Made by a program: the position numbers and the translations under genes. A DNA stretch of 57,224 nt from Pelethousia sp034933245 (GTDB lineage: Bacteria > Bacillota > Clostridia > Christensenellales > CAG-138): assembly GCA_034933245.1 (NCBI GenBank), contig JAYFNX010000033.1, forward strand, positions 1 to 57,224, in the 5' to 3' direction. Positions 49,004-57,224 of the stretch are shown here, in pieces; position 1 is the first letter of the stretch, and every line of letters starts with the position of its first letter. Below the pieces are notes generated by a model that was not told the DNA's origin, did not search any database, and was given only the letters and a program-made list of their open reading frames with translations.

Positions 49004-51373
49004 TCATTTTGAGGGGATGGGTAGGATGTGCCAAATTTCGTCGGCATATTCGCGGATGGTGCGGTCGCTGGAAAATTTCCCTGCCGATGCCACGTTCATC
49101 AAGCATTTGCGGCCGAAAGCCATACGGTCCCTGTAATCCCGGTTTGCGCGCAGCTTTGCTTCCACATAAGGCATAAAATCCAGCAGATGATAATAATGAT
49201 CCGGCCGGTGCCAGCTTGCGCCGTTGAGAATGGCCTCGTACAGTTCGCGGAAAACCCCGCTGCCGCCATCGTTTACGGTTCCGTTCACCAGCGTGTCCAA
49301 TGCCCGGCGCACACGGGGTTCCCTATCGTAAATCTCCTTGGGATTATAGGTATCGCGTATGGCTTCGATTTGCTCCACACGAGCGCCGAACACATAGTTG
49401 TTCTCTTCCCCCGCTTCGGTCATAATCTCAATGTTCGCACCGTCATACGTGCCCAATGTAACGGCACCGTTGAGCATAAACTTCATGTTTCCCGTTCCGC
49501 TGGCTTCCGTGCCCGCCGGGGAAATCTGCTCCGAAATGTCCGCCGCGGGGATAATATGCTCCGCGTAGGAACAGTTATAGTTTTGCACAAACACCACGCG
49601 AAGCTTATCCTGAACGGCAGGATCCGCGTTGATCATCTTCGCCACCTCGTTGATGTACTTGATGATGCTCTTGGCCCGGGCGTACCCTGGCGCGGCTTTG
49701 GCTCCGAAAATGAACGCCGTGGGCATGAAGTCCGGAAGGCTGCCCTCCTTTATGGAAAAATAGATATCCACAATGGAGAGAGCGTTAAGAAACTGGCGCT
49801 TATATTCATGCATCCGTTTCACTTGAATGTCAAACAAAAAGCTTGCGGGTATGGATACGCCTTCCTTTTCCCGAATAATGGTGGAAAGTTGGTTCTTTTT
49901 CTGTTGCTTTACGGCATTAAAGCGGGCCACCGTTGCATCGTCCATGTGCGTTTTTAGCCCCTGCAAAAGATCCAGATGCAGCAGGTAATCTCTGTTGCCC
50001 AACCGATCCACAATCAAATCGGACAGTTCGGGATTGCAAAGGCCAAGCCAACGCCGTTGGGTGATCCCGTTGGTTTTGTTGCAGAATTTTTCTGAAAACA
50101 TGGCATACCAATCGGGAAAAAGCTCCCGCTTTACCAGTTCGCTGTGAATCTGGGCCACACCGTTTACGTAGGTGCCGCCGTAAACCGCAAGGCGGGCCAT
50201 GTGAATCTGGCCACCGGTTGCAATCTGCATGCGGGAAATGCGGGTCTCGTCTGCGCCCAAAGCGCGAAGTTCATCGTTCATCTTATCGTTAATATGGCTG
50301 ATGATCTCGGTGATCTCGGGCACAACGGAGCGCATAAGCTCATAATCCCATCGTTCCAGCGCCTCGCTCATGAGGGTATGGTTTGTATAGCTGAAAGTCT
50401 GCCGGATGATGTTAAAGGCCATATCGAAATCCATTCCTTCCCGCATTAAAAGACGGGTTAGCTCGGGGATGGAGATCGTTGGGTGGGTATCGTTAAGCTG
50501 GATGGCGCAATGGGCCGCAAAGCCGGCTAAATCGTTTCCCCGTACGCGCTTATACCGCCGGATGATATCCTGCAAACTGGCGCTGGAAAGAAAATACTGC
50601 TGCTTCAGCCGAAGGCGTTTCCCCTCGTAGGTGCTGTCGTTTGGATAGAGCACCCGGGTGATGTCCTCCACCTTGTTCTTGTTCCGCACGGCCAAATCAT
50701 ACTCCTGCTTATTAAAGAGGGCAAAATCAAAGGCCTCCACCGGCTCGCTTTGCCAAAGGCGCAGCGTACCGATATTTCTCGAGTTATACCCGATAATAGG
50801 CATATCATAAGGTACAGCCAGTACCTTTTGGTCTGCAAAAACCACTTCCACCGTCTTATCGTCCCGGCGGCGGCACCAAGGATCGCCATGGCGCTGCCAA
50901 TCGTCCGCCTTCTCCACTTGGAAGCCATCCTGTATGCTTTGCTTAAACAGGCCAAATTTATAGCGTAGTCCATAGCCGTCCATCGGCAGATCCAGCGTGG
51001 CCGCGCTGTCCAAAAAGCAAGCGGCCAAGCGCCCTAAGCCGCCGTTGCCCAAGGCTGCGTCCTCAATATCCTCCATGGCGGAAAGATCTGCTCCTTTTGC
51101 CCGCAAAAGCTTGCGCATCTCCTCCAAAATATCCAGACAATAGAGATTGTTAAATACCATGCGGCCCATCAGATATTCCGCGCTGAAGTAATAGGCCCGG
51201 CGTATCATTTCATGGTTGCGGCGGGCCCGGCGCCAATCGTCGGAAATGCTGTACATCACCGCGCCGGCCATAGCCTTATGCAATTGCACCGTATTCGCCT
51301 CGCACAGGTCTATCTGGTAATCGCTGCGCAGTTGTTCCTCCATACGACGCAGGATCATGGCGGGTTCCATCAT
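49004..51373 (-). CDS. glgP: Glycogen/starch phosphorylase
   Basis: 789 residues, normal for the family. GT35 fold: LAACFLDSAATLDLPMDGYGLRYKFGLFKQ near the N-terminus, IQLNDTHPTISIPELTRLLM, and the pyridoxal-phosphate Lys in EASGTGNMKFMLNGAVTLGTYDGANIEI. It releases glucose-1-phosphate from alpha-1,4-glucans. AGGGGG lies 11 bases before the ATG; ATGs one and five codons later are possible. It is monocistronic. Confidence 0.96.
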   Translation of the reverse strand: MMEPAMILRRMEEQLRSDYQIDLCEANTVQLHKAMAGAVMYSISDDWRRARRNHEMIRRAYYFSAEYLMGRMVFNNLYCLDILEEMRKLLRAKGADLSAMEDIEDAALGNGGLGRLAACFLDSAATLDLPMDGYGLRYKFGLFKQSIQDGFQVEKADDWQRHGDPWCRRRDDKTVEVVFADQKVLAVPYDMPIIGYNSRNIGTLRLWQSEPVEAFDFALFNKQEYDLAVRNKNKVEDITRVLYPNDSTYEGKRLRLKQQYFLSSASLQDIIRRYKRVRGNDLAGFAAHCAIQLNDTHPTISIPELTRLLMREGMDFDMAFNIIRQTFSYTNHTLMSEALERWDYELMRSVVPEITEIISHINDKMNDELRALGADETRISRMQIATGGQIHMARLAVYGGTYVNGVAQIHSELVKRELFPDWYAMFSEKFCNKTNGITQRRWLGLCNPELSDLIVDRLGNRDYLLHLDLLQGLKTHMDDATVARFNAVKQQKKNQLSTIIREKEGVSIPASFLFDIQVKRMHEYKRQFLNALSIVDIYFSIKEGSLPDFMPTAFIFGAKAAPGYARAKSIIKYINEVAKMINADPAVQDKLRVVFVQNYNCSYAEHIIPAADISEQISPAGTEASGTGNMKFMLNGAVTLGTYDGANIEIMTEAGEENNYVFGARVEQIEAIRDTYNPKEIYDREPRVRRALDTLVNGTVNDGGSGVFRELYEAILNGASWHRPDHYYHLLDFMPYVEAKLRANRDYRDRMAFGRKCLMNVASAGKFSSDRTIREYADEIWHILPIPSK

Positions 51374-51718
51374 AAAAGTTTTATCCCCCTAAAAGAAAAT
51401 GGAACGGGATACTTCCCGTTATTCATCGCGAATTTGTAAGGATTATAGCACATATCCCCCAAACTGACAATTCCCCGAACCTTCCGCGTCTATACGCCCT
51501 TGGTTTTTTTTTGCCTATCTTTCATGGTTTTTTCACAATATGCCGGCGATGGTAACGGCGGTTCATGCATTGTATACAACAAATCCTGCATTTTGGCATA
51601 ACAGTCATTGCCTAAAATGCGACACAACTTGTATGTCGGCATAGCAAAATGCGATTGACGGCAATACCTTCCATTGGATATCATATAGGCATGTAAATCC
51701 TTTCCAGGAGGGCATACC
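51374..51718. other. Divergent intergenic region (glgP / MarR)
   Basis: No gene is visible. GCATTTTGGCA (51588-51598) and TGCCTAAAATGC (51609-51620) form a stem with one bulged base, perhaps an operator or leader hairpin. TTGACG with TATCAT about 18 bases on (51655-51690) may be the MarR promoter. Confidence 0.45.
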
Positions 51719-52186
51719 ATGGAAGTTAGACGTCAAAAACGGGAATATTCCGCTGGCGAAATCGGCCGTGCATTTAGCAGCCTTGCCCACACTTACAATA
51801 TCTGTATGCAGCTTACCCTGGGCAAATATGGCCTCTACCCCGGCCAGCCACAAGTGCTCTTTGCGCTTAAGGAACTTGGGCGGCCTACCCAAAACGAACT
51901 TGCGGAGTACCTAGGCGTAGGAAAAGCCTCAGCCGGCATATCCGTCCGTCGCCTGGAAAGCGGCGGGTTTGTGAAACGCACGCGGGATAAAAAGGACACG
52001 CGCTGCATTCGAATTTATCTCACCCCAAAGGGCCAGGAATACGCCAGGTGGTGCTCCATTGATTACGATATGTTTTTTACCACGATGATGGAAAACTTTT
52101 CTTCCGAAGAAAAGAGCGCGTCCTTTGCCATGCTCACCCGCATGGAAACCAGTCTCAAAGCGTTGCGGGATCGGTTGGAAAGCTGA
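51719..52186 (+). CDS. MarR-family transcriptional regulator
   Basis: 155 residues. The winged helix is PTQNELAEYLGVGKASAGISVRRLESGGFVKRTRDKKDTRCIRIYLTPKGQEYA (~58-111), with the MarR wing DKKDTR. N- and C-terminal helices form the dimer interface. CAGGAGGG precedes the ATG. The ligand and targets are unknown; no transporter is adjacent. Confidence 0.9.
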   Translation: MEVRRQKREYSAGEIGRAFSSLAHTYNICMQLTLGKYGLYPGQPQVLFALKELGRPTQNELAEYLGVGKASAGISVRRLESGGFVKRTRDKKDTRCIRIYLTPKGQEYARWCSIDYDMFFTTMMENFSSEEKSASFAMLTRMETSLKALRDRLES

Positions 52187-52189
52187 ATT

Positions 52190-52214
52190 AAAAAAGCGGG
52201 TATCCCGCTTTTTT
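52190..52214. terminator. Bidirectional terminator
   Basis: AAAAAAGCGGG-TAT-CCCGCTTTTTT between the converging MarR and YtxC-like genes. Confidence 0.93.
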
Positions 52215-52971
52215 ACTTAAAGACTCGCACTCTGTCCTCAAAGACGCGCACCAAGGTCTCCGCCAAGCTTGTGCTTGCCCCGCCGGAAAGGTCATATACG
52301 GTAATGCGTTCGGGCGAAAGGCCTACCAACACGCTCATCACGCCATCGCCTGTGCAGCGGTCATAATCAATGCGGCTATCCTGGTCGTCCGTTAGGGTGC
52401 AGCTTCCGTCCGGATTCAGGATGATATATACGTCCCGAACCTGGGGAGGCCGCAATTGCACGAAGGCGGACAATACCTGCATAAGTTCCCAATATTCCGC
52501 TTCCAACAGCAATTCCTCCGCTGCCCGCATCACACAGATCTCCCAATCCCGCATGGTTTCCTGCATACGAAAACGCAGGAATCCTTCCAGATTTAAATGA
52601 TTTTCTTCCGCGTAAAAGGCTAGCAGCGCCTTGAGAATACCCTCCGTCTCCACAGGTTCAAGGCATGCCCGGGAAAGCTTTACGGCCTCTGGTAAAACCC
52701 TTCGCTTCTCTTCGAGAACCAGGGGTAATTCGTTTACCATGCGCGCCAGTTCGAAGTGTGAAATATCTCGGAGAAGAAGCCCCCGCACGGCTTTGCACCA
52801 GCGTTCAAGGTCTCCCTCCGTACGAAGTTCAAAGCGAGCGCAATTTTTTTCTCCTGAAAGTCTGCTCTCCAGCCCCTCATTTTGTGTGAACTCTGTGGCC
52901 AAGCGGCGCAGAGCGAGTTTTCCAATATCCACATCATATTCAAGCGTGCCCACAGAGCACCAACGTACCAT
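52213..52971 (-). CDS. YtxC-like putative sporulation protein
   Basis: 252 residues with the YtxC pattern: an N-terminal alpha/beta part, then AFYAEENHLNLEGFLRFRMQETMRDWEICVMRAAEELLLEAEYWELMQVLSAFVQLRPPQVRDVYIILNPDGSCTLTDD. YtxC homologues are restricted to endospore formers, and their biochemical role is unknown. The final Lys codon is followed by a terminator. This, with cotJABC, is the main evidence that the host sporulates. Confidence 0.7.
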   Translation of the reverse strand: MVRWCSVGTLEYDVDIGKLALRRLATEFTQNEGLESRLSGEKNCARFELRTEGDLERWCKAVRGLLLRDISHFELARMVNELPLVLEEKRRVLPEAVKLSRACLEPVETEGILKALLAFYAEENHLNLEGFLRFRMQETMRDWEICVMRAAEELLLEAEYWELMQVLSAFVQLRPPQVRDVYIILNPDGSCTLTDDQDSRIDYDRCTGDGVMSVLVGLSPERITVYDLSGGASTSLAETLVRVFEDRVRVFK

Positions 52972-53154
52972 ATTCTCTCCTTCTCCTTTTGGAGCACCCG
53001 CTCCTTTGTCATTCCTACCTTTTGCAGGATATGCGCTAAAGCCGCCGGGTGTGTTTACCTGGTATAGTATACCGAAGCCGAAGGCGGATGTTCCGCTGTA
53101 AAATTTGCCACGACCCGTATCAAACGTTCGTTTTCGTTAATATACTAACAATAG

Positions 53155-53183
53155 TTGACAAGTCCATATTTTCGACATATAAT
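53155..53183 (+). promoter_or_regulatory. Consensus sigma-A promoter of a predicted small RNA
   Basis: TTGACA (53155-53160), a 17-base spacer and TATAAT (53178-53183), both perfect. It points away from the YtxC-like gene, and no plus-strand coding sequence follows. Confidence 0.85.
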
Positions 53184-53189
53184 GTTAAC

Positions 53190-53298
53190 ATTCTTTTAAA
53201 TTGGTAACGTTCGGGCCGAAATGGTTCCGTGGCCGTGCCATACGCTATATTGTGTTAGATTTTGTCCGTCCCTTGATTATCTTGGGGCGGGCATTTTT
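53190..53298 (+). ncRNA. Predicted ~110-nt small RNA
   Basis: Transcription from the perfect promoter at 53155-53183 would start near 53190. It would end at an intrinsic terminator: GTCCGTCCC (53264-53272) pairs with GGGGCGGGC (53284-53292), followed by ATTTTTATTT. The transcript has no credible ORF with a ribosome-binding site. A short hairpin TTCGG-GCCGAA lies near 53211. I do not recognise it as 6S, SRP, RNase P or tmRNA. Confidence 0.6.
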
Positions 53299-53325
53299 AT
53301 TTGTCTTGTTGCTGGGTGGACAAAC

Positions 53326-53372
53326 GCGAAAGAAGGGACGGAACACCGTTCCGTCCCTTCTTTCGCATTTTT
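53326..53372. terminator. 19-bp perfect hairpin
   Basis: GCGAAAGAAGGGACGGAAC (53326-53344) and its exact complement (53348-53366) around ACC, followed by ATTTTT on the plus strand. It lies just past the stop of the Cys-rich gene on the minus strand. It may be a terminator for either direction. Confidence 0.7.
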
Positions 53373-53386
53373 CGCCTCCCGCCGCC

Positions 53387-54043
53387 CTATGTCAACGGGG
53401 GCAAATTGTTGAAGGTAAACTTTCCGCAGACGGTAACATTGGTCTTATCGCTGCACCCGCAGGGGGTTACCGACACGCGGAGGCTGGGCGTGACATTGCT
53501 GCAAGTGACCGCGCTTAAATCCGGATCGCTGCTACCGCAGGCGTAACCCACCACTTCATCCACCATGGTGCTCCCCTGGATGCACAGATCCACCTGGCTT
53601 CCACAACCGCTGCTTACCGGCCCAACGCTGATAAGATACGGGATGGCGCCGGTCAGCGTGACCCGTTGCACAGGCACAGGACAAGTGCCGCCACAGGGAA
53701 GCGTGGCGCTCATGGTAAGTTCTTCTACCGTATAGCCAAGAAAGCTGGTATCATAGGCGATTCGGGCGCTCTCTTCCGTGATGCAAGAGGCATCAAAGGA
53801 TTCGTGCAAGGTAAGCGTTTCACAGAAAGCCACGCTGCGGGGGCAAGGCCTACTGCAGGAAGTCTCATTCTGGTTTTGTTGGCAGGCGATGGGTTCTTCC
53901 ACGGATCCCATTGTATCGGCGGCTTTTCCGGCTGCGATAGGCTCTCCCAGGCAAGGCGTCACCGGGACCACGCCGCGTGCGCCCCTAGCGGCCGGTCGTA
54001 CGGGACCGTTGTTCATATTCATATACATGCTCATACCAGGCAA
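53387..54043 (-). CDS. Cys-rich protein of unknown function
   Basis: 218 residues. It starts with TTG 54043 (AAAGGAAC upstream) or an ATG a few codons on: MPGMSMYMNMNNGP is Met/Asn rich. About 14 Cys are spread along the chain, with TLPCGGTCPVPVQRVTLTGAIPYLISVGPVSSGCGSQVDLCIQGSTMVDEVVGYACGS. No signal peptide is seen. The composition is reminiscent of spore-coat or SPOCS/DUF3794-type proteins, but I cannot assign it. The hairpin at 53326 follows. Confidence 0.6.
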   Translation of the reverse strand: MPGMSMYMNMNNGPVRPAARGARGVVPVTPCLGEPIAAGKAADTMGSVEEPIACQQNQNETSCSRPCPRSVAFCETLTLHESFDASCITEESARIAYDTSFLGYTVEELTMSATLPCGGTCPVPVQRVTLTGAIPYLISVGPVSSGCGSQVDLCIQGSTMVDEVVGYACGSSDPDLSAVTCSNVTPSLRVSVTPCGCSDKTNVTVCGKFTFNNLPPLT

Positions 54044-54235
54044 TGTTCCTTTCTCGCGCCAAGGGGCGCATGGTTATTGCATAATATGAAGCGCTCCGTT
54101 TATGTGTGACCGAATGTTTACCTGTAAACGCACCACAAATTTATTTAAGCATAAATTCCTAAGAAGGGAAGCGCAGATGGATTCAATGTGAGCAGAGCAA
54201 CGGCCCTTCCGATTTGTGCGCATGTTATAGGGAAA

Positions 54236-54285
54236 TAAAAAGAAGCCCTCCTGCATATATGTACTGAACCAGGAAGGCTTCTTAT
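54236..54285 (-). terminator. Terminator of the M20 amidohydrolase gene
   Basis: On the minus strand AGAAGCC-TTCCTG pairs with CAGGAGGGCTTCT, followed by TTTTATTT. Confidence 0.88.
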
Positions 54286-54298
54286 TATGCCCTTTACG

Positions 54299-55459
54299 TT
54301 AATTCGGCTTCTCCACCAAGCCCAGCAGTCTGGCGTATAGTTCCACCCCAAGCAAAAGATTTTCCTCATCAAAATCGAAGTGGCAGTTATGCAGGGAATG
54401 CTCGTTTTTTCCGCCTTGTATCCCCAAAAAAACGAAAAGCCCTGGTATATTCTTTTGATAATACGCAAAATCTTCCGCAGCCATCACGGGTTCCACCAGC
54501 ATCACATCGGACATATCGTCCAAGTAGGTATAGAACTCCTCCACAAGAGGCCGCGGGTTATCTACGCAGGGATAATGCATCAGTTCCTTGAAATCGAATT
54601 TGGCGCCCGTAGCCGTGGACAGGCCGTTGATCATAGCGGTAATGCGCTGGCGCAGTTGATCATAAACAGCGGAACTGAACACGCGCAAGGTACCGCTCAA
54701 GGTCACTTCATCGGCTATGACATTGTGGGCAACGCCTCCCTGGATTTTCCCAATGGTAAGCAGGGTATCCTGATGCGGATCTACATTGCGGGTAATGGCA
54801 GTCTGTAGCAGGGTGATAAGCTCCGCCGCGCTTACAATGGCATCCACACCCATTTGCGGGCTAGCGCCATGGGCGCTCTTGCCATGGACGAGTATGTCAA
54901 ATTCACAGGTCTGGGCCATCATGGGACCCCACCGGACCCCAAATTTTCCAGACGGCACCGTGGGCCAAACATGCAGGCCGTAGATGCGATCCACATGGGG
55001 ATTCTCCAGGGCTCCTTCCGCAACCATGTTCCGTGCCCCGCCTTTTCCCTCCTCGGCAGGCTGGAAAAGCAGAACGACGTTGGTATGGAGCTTAGCCCGG
55101 TTTTCATGGATGAGCTTAGCGGTCAGCAGCAACATGGTCATATGGCCGTCGTGCCCGCATCCATGCATCTGCCCCGTATGTACGGATGCATATGCCGCCC
55201 CCGTCTGTTCCGTGGTGGCGATGCCGTCCATATCCGCCCTAAGGGCGATGGTTTGCCGTGCGCCGGGGGTCATATATACGGCCTTAATCCCTGTGCCGGC
55301 CAAAATTTCGATGCGGTCCGGCCGGGACTGAGAAAGAGCGCGCAACACAAAAGCATGGGTTTCAAAAAGTTCATACCCTAGTTCAGGGATTCTGTGCAAA
55401 GCCTGGCGGAGATGCGTACACTCCTCTTTCAGCCCCTGCACAGAAGGATGCAATTGCAT
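54299..55459 (-). CDS. M20-family amidohydrolase (N-acyl amino acid hydrolase type)
   Basis: 386 residues. Metal-binding motifs: ALRADMDGIATTE, HTGQMHGCGHDGHMTMLL (Cys/His ligands), FQPAEEGKGGARNMV (catalytic Glu-Glu) and the lid domain HGKSAHGASPQMGVDAI. It belongs to the IAA-amino acid/hippurate hydrolase branch (AbgB/AmaA-like), which removes acyl groups from amino acids. The true substrate is unknown. It is monocistronic with its own terminator. Confidence 0.92.
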   Translation of the reverse strand: MQLHPSVQGLKEECTHLRQALHRIPELGYELFETHAFVLRALSQSRPDRIEILAGTGIKAVYMTPGARQTIALRADMDGIATTEQTGAAYASVHTGQMHGCGHDGHMTMLLLTAKLIHENRAKLHTNVVLLFQPAEEGKGGARNMVAEGALENPHVDRIYGLHVWPTVPSGKFGVRWGPMMAQTCEFDILVHGKSAHGASPQMGVDAIVSAAELITLLQTAITRNVDPHQDTLLTIGKIQGGVAHNVIADEVTLSGTLRVFSSAVYDQLRQRITAMINGLSTATGAKFDFKELMHYPCVDNPRPLVEEFYTYLDDMSDVMLVEPVMAAEDFAYYQKNIPGLFVFLGIQGGKNEHSLHNCHFDFDEENLLLGVELYARLLGLVEKPN

Positions 55460-55570
55460 TTTAAAGAAATACCTCGCTTCCTAATTTGTAATATGCTGTC
55501 GAAACTTAGCTTACCACAAGCGGCACAGGCTGGCAATGGCTCCGGCACTTATTTCCGGTGTCCTTCTCCT

Positions 55571-55595
55571 AAAAAAAAGAGCCCTCGCCAGGCTC
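55571..55595 (-). terminator. Terminator of the DUF5685/J-domain operon
   Basis: On the minus strand GAGCC-TGGCGAG-GGCTC followed by eight Ts. Confidence 0.9.
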
Positions 55596-55610
55596 CCAAG
55601 CTTGTGCAAA

Positions 55611-56228
55611 TCAGCACCAGCAGCAGCAAGGCATGCCGAAGCTGCTAAAACACAGGGCGCTGGCGCAGAGGTCGCAACCCGCGCAATTGGCTCTATAGGT
55701 TCCGGCCGGCCGGGTATACGGGCTGCCCGTATGCCGGATGGTATTATATGCGCTGGCATATTCGGCATTTCCGGGTTCTTGCTGGTAGGCAATGGTCAGG
55801 TATTCATACGCCTTATCATACCAGCCCTGGCGAAGATAGATAATACCGTAAAGATAATACCATTCGGCATTTCGCACGGTGATTGCATCCAAAACGGCTT
55901 TAGCTGCCTGTAGGTTGTTCTGGCTTAAAAAAGCTCTCGCCCGGGCAAATTCCGCCGCATTGGGCCCGGAATAGGCATTGCCGCTGCCGCTATATCCGCC
56001 GTATCCATAACTGCTGCCGGGGCCGCGGCTCGCCGTGCCTGTGCTCTTCTTGGTAAGAAGCTCATAGGCCTCGTTTATCTCCATCAGCTTTTCATTGGCT
56101 ACCTCTCTGAGCGCCGGGTCCGTATAGCGATCCGGATGGTATTTTTTTACAAGCTGCAGATAAGCGGCACGGATTTCTTCCGGTGTGGCGTTTTCGCTGA
56201 CCCCAAGCACCTTATAGGGATTGTTCAT
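55611..56228 (-). CDS. J-domain (DnaJ-like) protein with Cys-rich tail
   Basis: 205 residues from ATG 56228 (GGAGG 6 bases upstream, inside the end of the DUF5685 gene). The J domain (1-~65) has NPYKVLGVSENATPEEIRAAYLQLVKKYHPDRYTD with the HPD tripeptide that stimulates DnaK. A Gly/Ser/Tyr linker (~70-100), a TPR-like helical region (FARARAFLSQNNLQAAKAVLDAI) and a tail with eight Cys (CAGCDLCASALC, CCCWC) follow. The tail may bind metal. It is not the general DnaJ, which has zinc fingers and substrate domains. Confidence 0.88.
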   Translation of the reverse strand: MNNPYKVLGVSENATPEEIRAAYLQLVKKYHPDRYTDPALREVANEKLMEINEAYELLTKKSTGTASRGPGSSYGYGGYSGSGNAYSGPNAAEFARARAFLSQNNLQAAKAVLDAITVRNAEWYYLYGIIYLRQGWYDKAYEYLTIAYQQEPGNAEYASAYNTIRHTGSPYTRPAGTYRANCAGCDLCASALCFSSFGMPCCCWC

Positions 56229-57045
56229 CCTTGTCCTCCAATATGCCACGCATCCTGCTTGCGCAGCCTTCGTATAATATGTTATCCAAAAGACCCTTAT
56301 GGGCCTCAAGATTTAGCAGTTCATAGGCTCCAAGCGCCTCATTTTGGGATAGGGCCAGCAAAAACCGGGCCCGGGCTTTATCCGCACCCGCCGCCAGGAA
56401 GGGGTTGTACACGCCCTTATTCCTGTCCTTCTCCAAATCGTCCCACGCGTCCATAAGGTAGACCCAGCGGCCCATATGATAAAGAATGTGCGGAACGATC
56501 CGCCTGGCCTGTCCTTCGGGAAGCGGCGCACAAGTCCCTATCGTGCGCATCATGCGGGCAAAAGCATCCGCAGGCGCGTCCAATTCTTTACATCCTGTTT
56601 TTTCCAGTTCCGTCAGTTCTGCAACGCCCTCACGAACAGCCTGCGCCAAACCGGGCGCCCGTTCTTCCGCCCGGCGGGCAGCCCCCAAAAGGGCCAGCCG
56701 ACCTAAAGGAGCCCCCAGCTTATGTTCATCCCGCCAATCATCGGCCAGTTTATACCAAGCAAGCAGAATGTCAAGATCCGCTGCAAAAGAAATGGGTTTG
56801 GAGTCCATTGCCATGGGGCGTTTTTTAAAGGGGCGAAAAGGACAGCGGGCCAATCCTAAGGTTCCCTCTCCCGTCGCTCCGGAGAGAAGAAGGGCCACAA
56901 ATGAGCAATCAAAACTTAGCGCCAAACGCGCCACTTGGCCATAGCACCTGCCTATGCCTTTGCATAAGCCACAGTACCAGGCCTTATACTCCGCCTCCTC
57001 GCGAATCTTCAATTCCTCGCGGCAAGGCACTATATATCCAAACAT
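56212..57045 (-). CDS. DUF5685-family protein
   Basis: 277 residues. The conserved start MFGYIVPCREELKIREEAEYKAWYCGLCKGIGRCYGQVARLALSFDCSFVALLL has paired Cys residues; later Cys and acidic helices (KLADDWRDEH, YLMDAWDDLEKDRNKGVYNP) resemble an all-helical prenyltransferase-like bundle with DDxxD-like motifs. The role of the family is unknown. It is regularly linked with a J-domain gene, as here (17-base overlap). It has its own promoter. Confidence 0.85.
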   Translation of the reverse strand: MFGYIVPCREELKIREEAEYKAWYCGLCKGIGRCYGQVARLALSFDCSFVALLLSGATGEGTLGLARCPFRPFKKRPMAMDSKPISFAADLDILLAWYKLADDWRDEHKLGAPLGRLALLGAARRAEERAPGLAQAVREGVAELTELEKTGCKELDAPADAFARMMRTIGTCAPLPEGQARRIVPHILYHMGRWVYLMDAWDDLEKDRNKGVYNPFLAAGADKARARFLLALSQNEALGAYELLNLEAHKGLLDNILYEGCASRMRGILEDKDEQSL

Positions 57046-57078
57046 TGATATTTAGCTCCACAAACTTTCATTTAAATT

Positions 57079-57106
57079 ATTGTATCATTTTTCCGGCATT
57101 GTACAA
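57079..57106 (-). promoter_or_regulatory. Promoter of the DUF5685/J-domain operon
   Basis: On the minus strand TTGTAC (57106-57101), a 16-base spacer and TACAAT (57084-57079), 33 bases before the gene start. Confidence 0.55.
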
Positions 57107-57155
57107 TATTTTTTTGGCGCGCACACATTATTTTGCTGGAAATACGAAAAGCGGT

Positions 57156-57184
57156 TTGAAATACCAAGGAATATTTGCTATAAT
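57156..57184 (+). promoter_or_regulatory. Promoter for a gene beyond the window
   Basis: TTGAAA (57156-57161), a 17-base spacer and TATAAT (57179-57184) on the plus strand. Confidence 0.65.
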
Positions 57185-57224
57185 TTATCATGTACTATGC
57201 CGCGTATAACGCAGCAAAAAAGAG

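Noticed and set aside
53190..53298. 6S RNA, SRP RNA or tmRNA
   Set aside because: Too short for 6S and tmRNA, and none of their hallmark sequences (such as the SRP GGAA-loop helix) is visible.
1..57224. CRISPR array
   Set aside because: No regularly spaced direct repeats and no cas genes are visible in the window.

Overview
The window reads as a low-to-mid GC Firmicutes (Clostridia-type) chromosome, probably from an anaerobic endospore former. Evidence: a cotJABC spore-coat operon, a YtxC-like sporulation protein, strong SD-led genes with TTGACA-N17-TATAAT promoters, HprK, an HD-GYP protein, anaerobe-type oxidative stress genes (CoA-disulfide-reductase-like flavoprotein, one-Cys peroxiredoxin, ferritin) and a two-subunit class I fumarase.

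Layout. 1-160: tRNA-Tyr (partial) and tRNA-Leu. 0.3-8.3 kb: accessory genes: two CPBP membrane proteases (the second a pseudogene), a PadR/flavodoxin operon, a lipoprotein, a type-A chloramphenicol acetyltransferase, DUF1003, an NADPH-FMN reductase. 8.4-12.4 kb: an oxidative-stress block. Three genes carry the same palindrome, GTGAT-N3-(A/G)TCAC, centred 29 bases before a -10 element, and a Crp/Fnr-type regulator lies among them. 12.5-14.3 kb: Pit phosphate transporter plus DUF47 partner, behind a PHO-box-like repeat. 14.4-17.6 kb (minus): Rrf2 regulator, CcdA-TlpA fusion and L-cysteine desulfidase, a thiol/cysteine operon. 18.3-31.4 kb: a decayed integrative element. 31.4-32.9 kb: cotJA, cotJB, exonuclease III. 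33-34.7 kb: XRE regulator, HD-GYP protein and a possible degenerate GGDEF partner. 34.7-42.5 kb: the arginine operon argG-argH-argC-argJ-argB-argD-argF. 42.6-44.1 kb: fumarase. 44.1-48.7 kb: uvrC, HAD, hprK, ROK. 49-51.4 kb: glycogen phosphorylase. 51.7-57 kb: MarR, YtxC-like, a predicted 110-nt sRNA, a Cys-rich protein, M20 amidohydrolase, J-domain protein, DUF5685.

The most interesting feature is at 18.3-31.4 kb. The spore-coat gene cotJC is cut in two. Its 5' half (31425-31232, minus) follows cotJB, and its 3' half lies 10.7 kb away at 20498-20863 on the opposite strand. Both junctions share ACCGAAGA. Joining the halves at that octamer restores the reading frame through DIGTEELAHWEM. The joined outer arms give an attP-like site with inverted repeats (TTATAGCAT / ATGTTATAA) symmetric about the GA inside the octamer. 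A large serine recombinase gene ends 40 bp from the 5'-half junction. This is the layout of a skin-like element that splits a sporulation gene. Two inverted IS3-family remnants (18320-18442 and 20886-21030) flank the 3' half, and recombination between them explains the strand switch. In the present order the two att sites are inverted, so integrase would invert the intervening DNA instead of excising it. The cargo includes a BlaI/M56-protease/secreted Cys-peptide cassette, fosX overlapping an IS110 transposase, a repressor/Cro-like switch and many small phage genes, several broken by stops or frameshifts.
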